Shown here piece by piece: positions 42,466 to 51,115 of a stretch of 64,000 nt of DNA (positions are counted from its first letter, which is position 1; every line of letters starts with the position of its first letter). The notes under the pieces were generated by a model. That model searched no databases and had not been told where the DNA came from. It worked only from the letters and a program-made list of their open reading frames with translations. This DNA comes from JBGPEQ01 sp050180895. GTDB lineage: Bacteria; Pseudomonadota; Alphaproteobacteria; Dongiales; Dongiaceae. The DNA lies in the NCBI GenBank assembly GCA_050180895.1, contig JBFXDS010000013.1:48233-112232 (forward strand), given 5' to 3'. The translations under genes and the position numbers were made by a program.

Positions 42466-44297
42466 GCGGGTCCGGCCTGGGCCGTCTCCAGAAGGAATTT
42501 CTGCATGTCCCAGGCGCCGGTCGGGCAGCGCTCGGCACAGAGGCCGCAATGCAGGCAGACGTCCTCGTCCTTGACCATGATGTTACCGGTCTTGAGGCCG
42601 CCGGAGACGTAGAGCGCCTGCTCGCGATTGACCGCCGGCGCCTGCAGGCGGCTGCGCAGGTCATCCTCGGGTCCGCCGACCGTGAAGGTGATGCAGTCCA
42701 TCGGGCAGATATCGACGCAGGCGTCGCACTCGATGCAGAGGGCGCTCTTGAACACCGTCTGCACGTCGCAGTTGAGGCAGCGCTGCGTCTCCAGAAAAGC
42801 TATCCCGCGGTCGAAACCCAACTCGACCTCCACCTTCACGTCCTTGAGGGCGATGGCCTTGTCGCGCAGCGGGACGCGATAACGCGGGTCGTTGGCGATA
42901 TCGTTGTCGTAGCTCCACTCGTGAATACCCATCTTCTGGCTGATGAGCGTGACATCGGGCGGCGGCCGCCGGCGGATGTCCTCGCCGCGGCAGAGCTTGT
43001 CGATGGAGATCGCGGCCTCGTGCCCATGCGCCACTGCCCAGATGATGTTCTTGGGGCCGAAGGCGGAGTCGCCGCCGAAGAACACCTGCGGCAACGTGGA
43101 CTGCATGGTGAGCGGATCGACCTTCGGCATGTTCCACCGGTCGAACTCCAGGCCGATGTCGCGCTCGATCCAGGGGAAGGCGTTCTCCTGGCCGATGGCG
43201 AGCAGCACGTCGTCGCAAGGCATGTGGATGTCGGGCTCGCCGGTCGGCACCAAGCTGCGCCGGCCGTCGGCGCCGACGCGCGCCGCCGTCTTCTCGAAGA
43301 GCACGCCGGTCAGCCGCCCGGCGTCGTGGGTGAAGGCCTTGGGCACCAGGAAGTTGTGGATGGGGATGCCCTCGTGCATGGCATCCTCCTTCTCCCAGGG
43401 CGAGGCCTTCATCTCGGCGAAGCCGCTGCGCACGGCCACCTGGACCTCCTCGCCGCCGAGGCGCCGCGAGGTGCGGCAGCAGTCCATGGCGGTGTTGCCG
43501 CCGCCGAGGACGACGACCCGCCGGCCGATCTTGTCGGTATGGCCGAAGGAGACGTTGGCCAGCCAGTCGATGCCGATGTGGATGTTGGCCGCGGCCTCGC
43601 GACGGCCGGGGATGTCGAGATCGCGGCCGCGCGGGGCGCCGCTGCCGACGAAGACGGCATCGTAGCCTTCGGCGAGTAGCGCCTTCAGGCTGTCGACCCG
43701 CTCGCCCAGGCGCAGCGTAATGCCCATGTCGAGGATGTAGCCGACCTCCTCGTCGATCACCGACTCCGGCAGGCGGAACCTCGGAATCTGGCTGCGGATC
43801 ATGCCGCCGGCGCGGCGATCGCCGTCGAACATCACGATCTCGTAGCCGAGCGGCAGCAGGTCGCGGGCGACCGTCAGCGACGCCGGCCCCGCGCCGATCA
43901 GCGCCACGCGCCGGCCGTTCTTCTGTGCCGGAGGCTTCGGCAGCCAACTCGTGATGTCGTCCTTGTTGTCGGCCGCGACGCGCTTCAGGCGGCAGATGGC
44001 GACCGGTTCCTTCTCGACGCGGCCGCGGCGGCAGGCCGGCTCGCAGGGGCGGTCGCAGGTGCGGCCGAGAATGCCGGGAAAGACGTTCGACTTCCAATTC
44101 ACGATATAGGCGTCGGTATAGCGGCCGGCGGCGATGAGCCGGATGTACTCGGGCACCGGCGTGTGCGCCGGGCACGCCCACTGGCAATCCACCACTTTGT
44201 GGAAGTAATCGGGATCGCCGATGTTCGTCGGTGGCATCGGGGGCATCGTCGTTGCCCGCGTCGCGGCGCCGGCGCGACGCTCTAAACCAACGGACAT
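42450..44297 (-). CDS. FAD- and Fe-S-containing NAD(P) oxidoreductase subunit, GltD-like with C-terminal ferredoxin domains
   Basis: A 615-aa electron-transfer subunit. The N-terminal GltD-type cluster domain has CQWACPAHTPVPEYI and GRTCDRPCEPACRRG; the FAD fold is VALIGAGPASLTVARDLL, the NAD(P) fold VVVLGGGNTAMDCCR and a second FAD contact VFFGGDSAFGP. The C-terminus has two 4Fe-4S motifs, CIECDACVDICP and CLHCGLCAERCP. With korA and korB this gives the three-subunit composition of the 2-oxoglutarate:NADP+ oxidoreductase described from Azoarcus evansii and relatives, where it feeds electrons to benzoyl-CoA reductase. No benzoyl-CoA genes are in the window. Confidence 0.9.
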   Translation of the reverse strand: MSVGLERRAGAATRATTMPPMPPTNIGDPDYFHKVVDCQWACPAHTPVPEYIRLIAAGRYTDAYIVNWKSNVFPGILGRTCDRPCEPACRRGRVEKEPVAICRLKRVAADNKDDITSWLPKPPAQKNGRRVALIGAGPASLTVARDLLPLGYEIVMFDGDRRAGGMIRSQIPRFRLPESVIDEEVGYILDMGITLRLGERVDSLKALLAEGYDAVFVGSGAPRGRDLDIPGRREAAANIHIGIDWLANVSFGHTDKIGRRVVVLGGGNTAMDCCRTSRRLGGEEVQVAVRSGFAEMKASPWEKEDAMHEGIPIHNFLVPKAFTHDAGRLTGVLFEKTAARVGADGRRSLVPTGEPDIHMPCDDVLLAIGQENAFPWIERDIGLEFDRWNMPKVDPLTMQSTLPQVFFGGDSAFGPKNIIWAVAHGHEAAISIDKLCRGEDIRRRPPPDVTLISQKMGIHEWSYDNDIANDPRYRVPLRDKAIALKDVKVEVELGFDRGIAFLETQRCLNCDVQTVFKSALCIECDACVDICPMDCITFTVGGPEDDLRSRLQAPAVNREQALYVSGGLKTGNIMVKDEDVCLHCGLCAERCPTGAWDMQKFLLETAQAGPACRAR

Positions 44298-44300
44298 GGT

Positions 44301-44474
44301 CTATTTGCTCTCGACACGATCTGCCTCGAGGGAAAGATGGTCGGCGATGTCATTGAGTTCTCGCGTCACGTCGGGGACGGCGGTCCATTGCGACAGCTCG
44401 CGACAGCGCCGTGCCAACGCCCGCAGCCGGTCTGCAGGACCGGCTGCGGGCATGAGACGCGTTTCGGTCGTCAC
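44301..44474 (-). CDS. Small protein (57 aa) leading the 2-oxoacid oxidoreductase operon
   Basis: GTG start with an AGGAGGAG ribosome-binding site 2-3 bases upstream, the strongest in this region. The stop is 3 bases before the flavoprotein ATG, so the two are coupled. The sequence is helical and charged (MTTETRLMPAAGPADRLRAL, then RRCRELSQWT and LNDIADHLSLEADR), resembling the many short alphaproteobacterial proteins with an L-x-x-x-A-x-x-C/F-x-E-L-A pattern and no known function. No cluster or metal motif; one cysteine. Confidence 0.65.
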   Translation of the reverse strand: MTTETRLMPAAGPADRLRALARRCRELSQWTAVPDVTRELNDIADHLSLEADRVESK

Positions 44475-44797
44475 GACTCCTCCTGAGCTTCCTGGCTGCC
44501 CGTCCACCGCACCTGTACTCGTCCGCGTCTGCCGATCGCTCTGAAAACTGCACCTGCGCGCGCTTCGATCGCGGTCCGGGCCGGCATGCTTCAGATTCAA
44601 TTCTAGCATGTTACACGCCTGCGACACGCTAATCTAAATGCCTCGTCATGCGGAACGTTTCAGATTGGAATAGCTATCCTTAGAACCGCTCTTATCTATC
44701 GGCCGGGCGCGAACGGGTGCCGGAACGGACGCGGATGGACGGGCGGCCGCGGGGTCCTCCTCCATGTTCGATCGCTCGCCGAACGAGGCTGTCCCGC
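44475..44797. other. Intergenic region between the oxidoreductase operon and divL
   Basis: About 320 bases without a credible gene. It must hold the promoter of the minus-strand 57-aa gene/oxidoreductase operon: reading the minus strand, GCTAGAATTGAATC near 44600 offers a TAGAAT -10-like box, but no good -35 is seen at the right distance. The stretch around 44590-44690 is clearly less GC-rich than the coding DNA. No terminator with a T-run is visible after divL. Confidence 0.5.
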
Positions 44798-47269
44798 TCA
44801 GTCCGCGGCCTGGGCGCCGCGCGCGGCCGGCGGGCCGGCGATGGGGACGTGGCAGGTGACCTGGGTGCCTTCGCCGGGCGTGGATTGCAGCTCGACGGTG
44901 CCGCTGTGCAGCTCCACCAGCTTCTTCACCAGGGCGAGGCCGAGGCCGGCGCCGGTCTGCCGGCCCTGGCTGGAGACGCGGGCGAACTTCTCGAAGATGA
45001 TGCCCTGATCCTGCGGATCGATGCCGATGCCGGTGTCGGTGACGGTGATCGACATCATCTCGTCCTCGCGGCGGGCGGAGATGACGATGCGGCCGCCCGG
45101 CGGCGTGAACTTGATGGCGTTGCTGACGACGTTGTAGATCGCCTGCTTCAGCCGCCGCTCGTCGCCGATGACGGCGCCGATGCCCTCCGGGCAATCGATG
45201 GCGAACTGCAGGTTGCGGTTGCGCGCGCGCTCCACCGCGAAGGTCTCGACCGCGGCGAGGAGATGGCGGATATCCACGGAGGCCAGCTCGAGATGCAGGT
45301 AGCCGGCCTCGATGGTGGCGATGTCCAGGATGTCGTTGATCAGCGAGATGAGCCGGTTGGACGCGTCGAGGATGCCGCGGGCATATTCGGACTGGCGCTC
45401 GTTGAGCGTACCGAAGTAGGACTGGTTGAGGATCTCGGCGAAGCCGATGATGGCGTTGAGCGGCGTGCGCAGCTCGTAGGAGACGTTGGCGATGAACTCC
45501 GACTTCAGCCGGTCGGCGGTCTCCAGCGCGGCGTTGCGCTCGCGCAGCGCGCGCTCCACCCGCGTGGTGTCGGTGACGTCGAGGTAGGTGTAGAGGCAGC
45601 CGCCGTCCGGCAGCGGCAGCGACGAGAACACCAGCACCGAGCCGTCGCTGCGCTCGAGCCGGCCGCGGCGCGGCTCGCGGTCGGCGACGCGGCTGATGAT
45701 GCGCTGGCGCAGCCGCGGCCAATGCAGGCCGGCGGGAAAATAACTGCGCACGCGGTCGGCGATGACGGAGACGTGCGGCTCGTCATCGAGGTCGGCCGGC
45801 TGCAGGCCCCACATGCGGGCATAGGCGGGGTTGCTGAGCTTCAGGCGGCCGTCGCTGCCGAACACGACGATGCCCTCGAACAGGTGATCGAGCGTCTCGC
45901 GCTGGACCTGGATCAGGGTGTTGTAGAGGCGCTCCACCCGCAGCGTATCGGTGACGTCCTCGTAGGTGATGACGACGCCGCCGAACGGGTGCGGGGTGGC
46001 GACCATGCGGATGGTGGTCTCGTCCGGCAGGTGCAGCAGCTCCTCGCGCGGGCTCAGCAGGCTCATCAGCTCGCGCGCGGTCTCCTTCTTGTAGCGTGGC
46101 ATGTCCAGCTGCTCCGGCAGCTTGCGGCGCTCGCGCAGCGCCTCCAGCACCTCGCCGAGCAGCGGCTCGCTCTCGAGGAAGTCCTCCTCGAGGCCGAACT
46201 GCTTGACGTACTCGTTGTTGAAGAACTTCAGGCGCTGGTCCGGCCCGAAGATGACGATGCTGGTCGACAGGCTCTCCAGCACGTCGCCATGGGCGCCGAT
46301 GTGGCGGGCGAGCTCGCCGCGGCTTTCCTCCAGCGCGGTCTTGTCGAGGGCGTGGCCGACGATGTGGAGCCCCGGGCCGATGCCCGCCAGCGGCGCCTCG
46401 ACGATCTCGAACAGACGCCGGTCGCCGGCGACGACGACGTGGCGGTCCTCGGACTGGGCGGCGTTGCGCTCGAGCGCGCGGCGGGCGATGGCCTGGCCGG
46501 CCGCCTTGTCGGCGCCGGTGGCGAACTCGATGCCGCGGGCGACCGCTTCCTCGCGGCCAGCATCGACCGCGCGCGCATAGGCGGCGTTGCCGTAGACCAG
46601 CGACAGGTCGTTGCGCCGCAGCCAGACCGGGATCGGCAGGCTGTCGAGAATGGCGGCGAGGCGCTGGCGCGTGCGCTCGACCTCGCGCACCTGCCCGAGC
46701 AGCTTCGACACGTCGCGGAAGGCCAGCCGGTCGACCGGCCCGTGCCCGGCGACGGTCAGCCGCGCGCCCGAGATCTGCAGCTTGCGCCGGCCGTCGGCGG
46801 CATCGGCGGTCAGCTCGAAGGGCGTGCCGTCGACGCGCAGCTGCAGCGCCTTTGCGGCGAAGCCGGCGCCGTCCTCGGCGGCCAGGCAGGCGGCGATGTC
46901 GTCGACCGTGGCCGGCCGCCCGGCGGCGAGGCCGAGCAGCGCCGCGAGCTGCGGCGGCACCTCGATCTGGTGGGCGTCGCGGCGCCAGAGCGCGACGCCC
47001 TCGCCCGGGACGTCGAGCGCCGCCGCGGCCACGGCGGCATCGGCGGCCACGCGGTCATGGTCGCGCTGCATCCGGCGGTAGCGGCCATGAACGAGATAGA
47101 GCAGCGCCAGCAGGATGACGACGGCGGCGGCGGCGAGATAGGATTCCACCGCCACGAACGCGGCAGCGGCGGATTGCGCATGGGCCGCGCGCGGCAAAAG
47201 CGCCGGCGCCGCGACAATCGCGAAGACCATCGCCCGCCACAGCGGGCACCCGAACCATCCGCTCCCCAC
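44798..47269 (-). CDS. divL: DivL-like PAS-domain sensor kinase with tyrosine in the H-box
   Basis: An 823-aa membrane-anchored kinase-like protein. N-terminal signal/transmembrane segment (about 14-60, AAAAVVILLALLYLVHG), three or four PAS regions (for example LAAILDSLPIPVWLRRNDLS, LESLSTSIVIFGPDQRL, DHLFEGIVVFGSDGRL), then the dimerisation/phosphoacceptor and ATPase domains. The H-box reads FIANVSYELRTPLNAII: Tyr598 stands where histidine kinases have His. The N-box NAIKFTPPGG and G-boxes DTGIGID and GAGLGLAL are intact. Caulobacter DivL has the same Tyr and acts as a non-canonical regulator of CckA that senses DivK~P in cell-cycle control. The ahcY neighbour supports orthology. GTG 47269 or ATG 47230 are possible starts. 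Confidence 0.88.
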   Translation of the reverse strand: MGSGWFGCPLWRAMVFAIVAAPALLPRAAHAQSAAAAFVAVESYLAAAAVVILLALLYLVHGRYRRMQRDHDRVAADAAVAAAALDVPGEGVALWRRDAHQIEVPPQLAALLGLAAGRPATVDDIAACLAAEDGAGFAAKALQLRVDGTPFELTADAADGRRKLQISGARLTVAGHGPVDRLAFRDVSKLLGQVREVERTRQRLAAILDSLPIPVWLRRNDLSLVYGNAAYARAVDAGREEAVARGIEFATGADKAAGQAIARRALERNAAQSEDRHVVVAGDRRLFEIVEAPLAGIGPGLHIVGHALDKTALEESRGELARHIGAHGDVLESLSTSIVIFGPDQRLKFFNNEYVKQFGLEEDFLESEPLLGEVLEALRERRKLPEQLDMPRYKKETARELMSLLSPREELLHLPDETTIRMVATPHPFGGVVITYEDVTDTLRVERLYNTLIQVQRETLDHLFEGIVVFGSDGRLKLSNPAYARMWGLQPADLDDEPHVSVIADRVRSYFPAGLHWPRLRQRIISRVADREPRRGRLERSDGSVLVFSSLPLPDGGCLYTYLDVTDTTRVERALRERNAALETADRLKSEFIANVSYELRTPLNAIIGFAEILNQSYFGTLNERQSEYARGILDASNRLISLINDILDIATIEAGYLHLELASVDIRHLLAAVETFAVERARNRNLQFAIDCPEGIGAVIGDERRLKQAIYNVVSNAIKFTPPGGRIVISARREDEMMSITVTDTGIGIDPQDQGIIFEKFARVSSQGRQTGAGLGLALVKKLVELHSGTVELQSTPGEGTQVTCHVPIAGPPAARGAQAAD

Positions 47270-47380
47270 ACTGGCACCATAGGCCGCAAGACCTTTCGAA
47301 TCAAGAAGTTAAGTCTTACCGGCGCAGCGCAGAAGCAGCGGCTGCGTGGGCGGCGACCGGGATCAGCGCCGGTGCCTGCC

Positions 47381-48772
47381 TCAATACCGGTAGTGGTCGG
47401 TCTTGAAGGGGCCGGCGGACTTGACGCCGATGTAGTCGGCCTGCTTGTCGGTAAGCTTGGTGAGCTTGGCGCCGACCTTGGCGAGGTGGAGGGCGGCGAC
47501 CTTCTCGTCCAGGTGCTTGGGCAGCACGTAGACCTTCTTCTCGTACTTGGCCGGGTTCTGCCACAGCTCGATCTGCGCCAGCACCTGGTTGGTGAAGGAG
47601 GCGCTCATGACGAAGCTGGGATGGCCGGTGGCGTTGCCGAGATTCACCAAGCGGCCCTTGGACAGGATGATCAGGCGCTTGCCGTCGGGGAACAGGACCT
47701 CGTCGACCTGGGGCTTCACTTCCTCCCACTTGTAGTTATTGAGGGCGGCGATCTGGATCTCGCTGTCGAAGTGGCCGATGTTGCAGACGATGGCGCGGTC
47801 CTTCATGGCGCGCATGTGGTCGATGGTGATGACGTCGACATTGCCGGTGGCGGTGACGAAGATGTCGCCGACGGGCGCGGCGTCCTCCATGGTGACGACC
47901 TGATAGCCCTCCATGGCGGCCTGGAGCGCGCAGATCGGATCGATCTCCGTGACCATGACGCGGGCGCCCTGGCTGCGCAGCGAGGCGGCGCTGCCCTTGC
48001 CGACGTCGCCATAGCCGGCGACCACCGCGATCTTGCCGGCGAGCATGACGTCGGTGCCGCGCTTGATGCCGTCGACCAGGCTCTCGCGCACGCCGTAGAG
48101 ATTGTCGAACTTGGATTTGGTGACGGAGTCGTTGACGTTGATGGCCGGGAACAGCAGCGTGCCCTTCTTCGCCATCTCGTAGAGGCGGTGGACGCCGGTC
48201 GTGGTCTCCTCGGTGACGCCGCGGATGTTCTTGCCGAGCTCCGCGTACCAGCCGGGGTTCTGCTTCAGGCGGGCGGCGATGGCGGCGTAGAGGACCTCCT
48301 CCTCCTCGTTCTGCGGCTTGGCGATGACAGTCGGGTCCTGCGCCGCGCGCCGGCCGAGGTGGACGAGCAGCGTCGCATCGCCGCCGTCGTCGAGGATCAT
48401 GTTGGCCGTGCCGCCGTCGGCCCATTCGAAGATGCGGTGGCTGAAGTCCCAATACTCGGTCAGGTTCTCGCCCTTATAGGCGAAGACCGGCGTGCCCGCC
48501 TTGGCGATGGCGGCCGCGGCGTGGTCCTGGGTCGAGAAGATGTTGCAGGAGGCCCAGCGCACGTCGGCGCCGAGCGCCTTCAGCGTCTCGATCAGCACCG
48601 CGGTCTGGATCGTCATGTGCAGGGAGCCGGCCACGCGCGCGCCCTTCAGCGGCTGCGCCTTGCCGTACTCGGCCCGGAGCGCCATCAGGCCGGGCATCTC
48701 GGTCTCGGCGATGGCGATCTCCTTGCGGCCCCAATCGGCGAGGGCGATGTCCTTGACGTGATAGTCGGGCAT
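47381..48772 (-). CDS. ahcY: Adenosylhomocysteinase (S-adenosyl-L-homocysteine hydrolase)
   Basis: Hydrolyses SAH to adenosine and homocysteine, recycling the product of methyltransferases. 463 aa, including the 40-residue insert typical of the proteobacterial form. MTIQTAVLIETLKALGADVRW, the catalytic region NVNDSVTKSKFDNLYG, the NAD fold VVAGYGDVGKGSAASLRSQG and the C-terminal KTDHYRY are conserved. It ends 111 bases upstream of divL, the same order as in other Alphaproteobacteria. I found no SAH riboswitch in its leader. Confidence 0.97.
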   Translation of the reverse strand: MPDYHVKDIALADWGRKEIAIAETEMPGLMALRAEYGKAQPLKGARVAGSLHMTIQTAVLIETLKALGADVRWASCNIFSTQDHAAAAIAKAGTPVFAYKGENLTEYWDFSHRIFEWADGGTANMILDDGGDATLLVHLGRRAAQDPTVIAKPQNEEEEVLYAAIAARLKQNPGWYAELGKNIRGVTEETTTGVHRLYEMAKKGTLLFPAINVNDSVTKSKFDNLYGVRESLVDGIKRGTDVMLAGKIAVVAGYGDVGKGSAASLRSQGARVMVTEIDPICALQAAMEGYQVVTMEDAAPVGDIFVTATGNVDVITIDHMRAMKDRAIVCNIGHFDSEIQIAALNNYKWEEVKPQVDEVLFPDGKRLIILSKGRLVNLGNATGHPSFVMSASFTNQVLAQIELWQNPAKYEKKVYVLPKHLDEKVAALHLAKVGAKLTKLTDKQADYIGVKSAGPFKTDHYRY

Positions 48773-48972
48773 GGGGCGCTCCGTCTGGCGGCTGGGGAGC
48801 GCGGGCTATACCAGCGCCGCCGCAGGCAGGCAAGACGGAGAAACGGGCGCCGGCATTCGAACCGCCGCTCGATGCAACGGCCCTGAGGCGCCTGCGGAGC
48901 GAGGCGGACTCGCATGGTCGCAATGGCCGCATCGATTTGGTACTATCCGCAGCCAACTCAGGGAGACAAGTG

Positions 48973-50145
48973 ATGAGCGACGCCGTCATCCGGACACCCA
49001 TGCAGTATCTCGATAAGGCGGTCGGCGCCCTGCGGGACATCGGCCTGATGCCTGCCAAGCTGGAGCCGGCGCCGATCAACGCCCTGCTCGAGAAGATCAC
49101 CGGCCTGGATCCGGAGAAGATCCAGGTGATCGCCCGCACGCTCGGCCAGGCCTCGGTGTTCAACGAGGTCGTGCGCGAGCAGATCGCGGGCATGGAGATC
49201 GGCGAGCGCTACAACGCGATCACCGCCGGCTTCAACTCCATCCGCGACGACGCCAAGCGCATGGTCGACCAGATGGCCGACAGCAAGCTCGACATCCTGG
49301 AGCGCGCCACCAACGTCTGGATGAAGATCTCGCGCGGCGACATCGCCGACCGGTTCGACAAGGTCAGAGGCATCTATCTCGACGTCACCAAGGACACGAA
49401 GGTCCAGATCGACCGCGAACATATGATCCTGGAGGCCTACCGCGACTACCGCGGCGCCTTGAAGCAGGCCGAGGTGCTCGCCCTCGAAGTGCTCAAGACG
49501 GCGACGGACAAGCTCGAGACGGAGCGCGCCGCCCTGAACGCCGCCTCCGAGAAGACGGCGAACTTCGCGGGCAAGGAAGCCGCCGACCGCGCCCGCCTCG
49601 AACTGGCGCGGGACGAACAGCTGCGGCGGGTCCAGGACGAGGAGAAGCGCTACCAGATCGCCAAGGACCTCTCGGACAACCTGACCGTCTCCTACAACAC
49701 CTCCGAGGTGGTGATGGCGCGGCTGCTGCAGACGACCAACGCCAAGGAGCGCATCTACGCCCAGTCGGTCTCGTTCTTCTCCACCAACGACTCCGTGCTG
49801 ACCGCCCTCAAGGCCTCGTTCACGGGCATGTTCGGGCTGCACGAATCGACGCAGACGCTGAACGCCATGAAGGAAGGCGTGTCGAAGTCGCTGGAGACCC
49901 TGTCCGAGATCGGCGACAAGGTGCAGCTGGAAGCGGTCAAGGCCGGATACGGCCCCACCATCCGCGCCGACGCCGTGAAGAAGCTCGTCGACTCCGTGGT
50001 CAGCTTCCAGGAGCACTCGCAGCAGATCATCGAGGAGATGCGCAAGCTGGCGACCCAGAATTCGGCCGAGATCCGCGACGCGGTCGAGGACGGCAAGCGG
50101 CGGATCGCGAAGCTCGTCGCCGACGGCAAGGCGCTGCCGCTCTGA
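48973..50145 (+). CDS. Uncharacterised helical protein, first gene of a three-gene coiled-coil operon
   Basis: A 390-aa soluble protein, predicted almost wholly helical, with a long charged coiled-coil region about residues 165-235 (KQAEVLALEVLKTATDKLET, ARLELARDEQLRRVQDEEKR). No signal peptide, membrane helix or catalytic motif is seen. The N-terminal part has a compact segment (MQYLDKAVGALRDIGLMPAK) and the C-terminal third repeats short helices (STQTLNAMKEGVSKSLETLS, FQEHSQQIIEEMRKLA). ATG 48973 is preceded by AGGGAGAC. Its stop overlaps the next gene by one base. Homologues are sometimes named cell surface protein, without support in this sequence. Function unknown. Confidence 0.85.
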   Translation: MSDAVIRTPMQYLDKAVGALRDIGLMPAKLEPAPINALLEKITGLDPEKIQVIARTLGQASVFNEVVREQIAGMEIGERYNAITAGFNSIRDDAKRMVDQMADSKLDILERATNVWMKISRGDIADRFDKVRGIYLDVTKDTKVQIDREHMILEAYRDYRGALKQAEVLALEVLKTATDKLETERAALNAASEKTANFAGKEAADRARLELARDEQLRRVQDEEKRYQIAKDLSDNLTVSYNTSEVVMARLLQTTNAKERIYAQSVSFFSTNDSVLTALKASFTGMFGLHESTQTLNAMKEGVSKSLETLSEIGDKVQLEAVKAGYGPTIRADAVKKLVDSVVSFQEHSQQIIEEMRKLATQNSAEIRDAVEDGKRRIAKLVADGKALPL

Positions 50146-51104
50146 TGGCGGCCGCCGACACTGCCGCCGCCGCGGGACCACCCGCGGCGGCGCCGGCCAA
50201 GCTCGACGACCTGATGCTGGCGATGGACGTGGTCGACACGCTGCGCCACCGCGAGCGGCTGGTCGAGCGGGAGCTGAACGAGGAGGTCCGCGAAGAGCAG
50301 CTGATCGAACGGCTGCGCGACCTCTACAAGAGCCAGGGCATCGAGGTCTCCGACGCGATCATCGCCCAGGGCGTGGCGGCGCTGAAGGAGAGCCGTTTCG
50401 TCTACACCCCGCCGCCGCCGAGCCTCGGGCGCAGCCTGGCGACGCTGTGGGTGAAGCGGGCCACCTACGGCAAGTGGCTGGCCGGCGCGCTGGCCGTCCT
50501 GGTGCTGGCGGTGGCGGCCTATCAGCTCGGAGTCGTCAGGCCGCGCGAACAGGCGGCCGAGGCGACGCGGCTGGAGCTGACGGAGACGCTGCCGCGCCAA
50601 CTGACGGCGGCGCACGAGGCCGTCGCGGCGGAGGCCCGGGTGCCGGCCGCGCGCGAGCGCGCCGACGCGATCCTGGCCCAGGGCCAGGCCGCGCTCGACC
50701 GCGGCAGCGCCGAAGAGGCGCGGGCGGCCCTGGCCGACCTCGACCAGCTGGCCGCGGCGCTGCGGCAGGAATATGTCCTGCGGATCGCCGGCCGGCCGGA
50801 GGACCAGACCGGCTTCTACCGCGAGCATCCGAGCTTCCAGGGCCGCGCCTACTTCATCGTGGTCGATGCGGTCGACCCGGCCGGCAACCCGGTCCGCCTG
50901 CCAATCCGCAACGACGAGACGAACGAGACGGAGACCGTCTCCCGCTTCGCCGTGCGCGTTCCGATCGAAACGTTCGAGGCGGTGCGCGACGACAAGAGCC
51001 GCAACGGCATCGTGCAGAACGGACGCATGGCCGAGAAGCGCCGCGGCTTCCTCGAGCCCGAGTTCCGCATGCCGGTGCTCGAAGGCCGCATCACCGCCTG
51101 GTAG
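50145..51104 (+). CDS. DUF6384-like membrane protein, second gene of the operon
   Basis: A 319-aa protein. The N-terminal cytoplasmic part (about 18-90) has the conserved-looking segment DLMLAMDVVDTLRHRERLVE and VREEQLIERLRDLYKSQGIE followed by ALKESRFVYTPPPPSLGR; one membrane helix at about 109-131 (KWLAGALAVLVLAVAAYQLG); a helical stretch; and a C-terminal beta-rich domain (QGRAYFIVVDAVDPAGNPV, then VSRFAVRVPIETFEAVRDD). I recognise it as similar to DUF6384 proteins, a family of unknown function. Which side the C-terminal domain faces is not certain: one helix and a short N-terminus suggest the periplasm. Confidence 0.8.
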   Translation: MAAADTAAAAGPPAAAPAKLDDLMLAMDVVDTLRHRERLVERELNEEVREEQLIERLRDLYKSQGIEVSDAIIAQGVAALKESRFVYTPPPPSLGRSLATLWVKRATYGKWLAGALAVLVLAVAAYQLGVVRPREQAAEATRLELTETLPRQLTAAHEAVAAEARVPAARERADAILAQGQAALDRGSAEEARAALADLDQLAAALRQEYVLRIAGRPEDQTGFYREHPSFQGRAYFIVVDAVDPAGNPVRLPIRNDETNETETVSRFAVRVPIETFEAVRDDKSRNGIVQNGRMAEKRRGFLEPEFRMPVLEGRITAW

Positions 51105-51115
51105 GGACCGCACGC

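Noticed and set aside
44717..48886. Very long open frame on the plus strand (about 1390 codons)
   Set aside because: It runs antisense to divL and ahcY, has low-complexity Arg/Ala/Gly-rich translation and no domain; it is a GC-bias artefact.
48773..48960. SAH riboswitch in the ahcY leader
   Set aside because: The leader has some GAGCG and GTTGC words, but the conserved SAH core could not be lined up with a pseudoknot; the similarity is what GC-rich DNA gives by chance.
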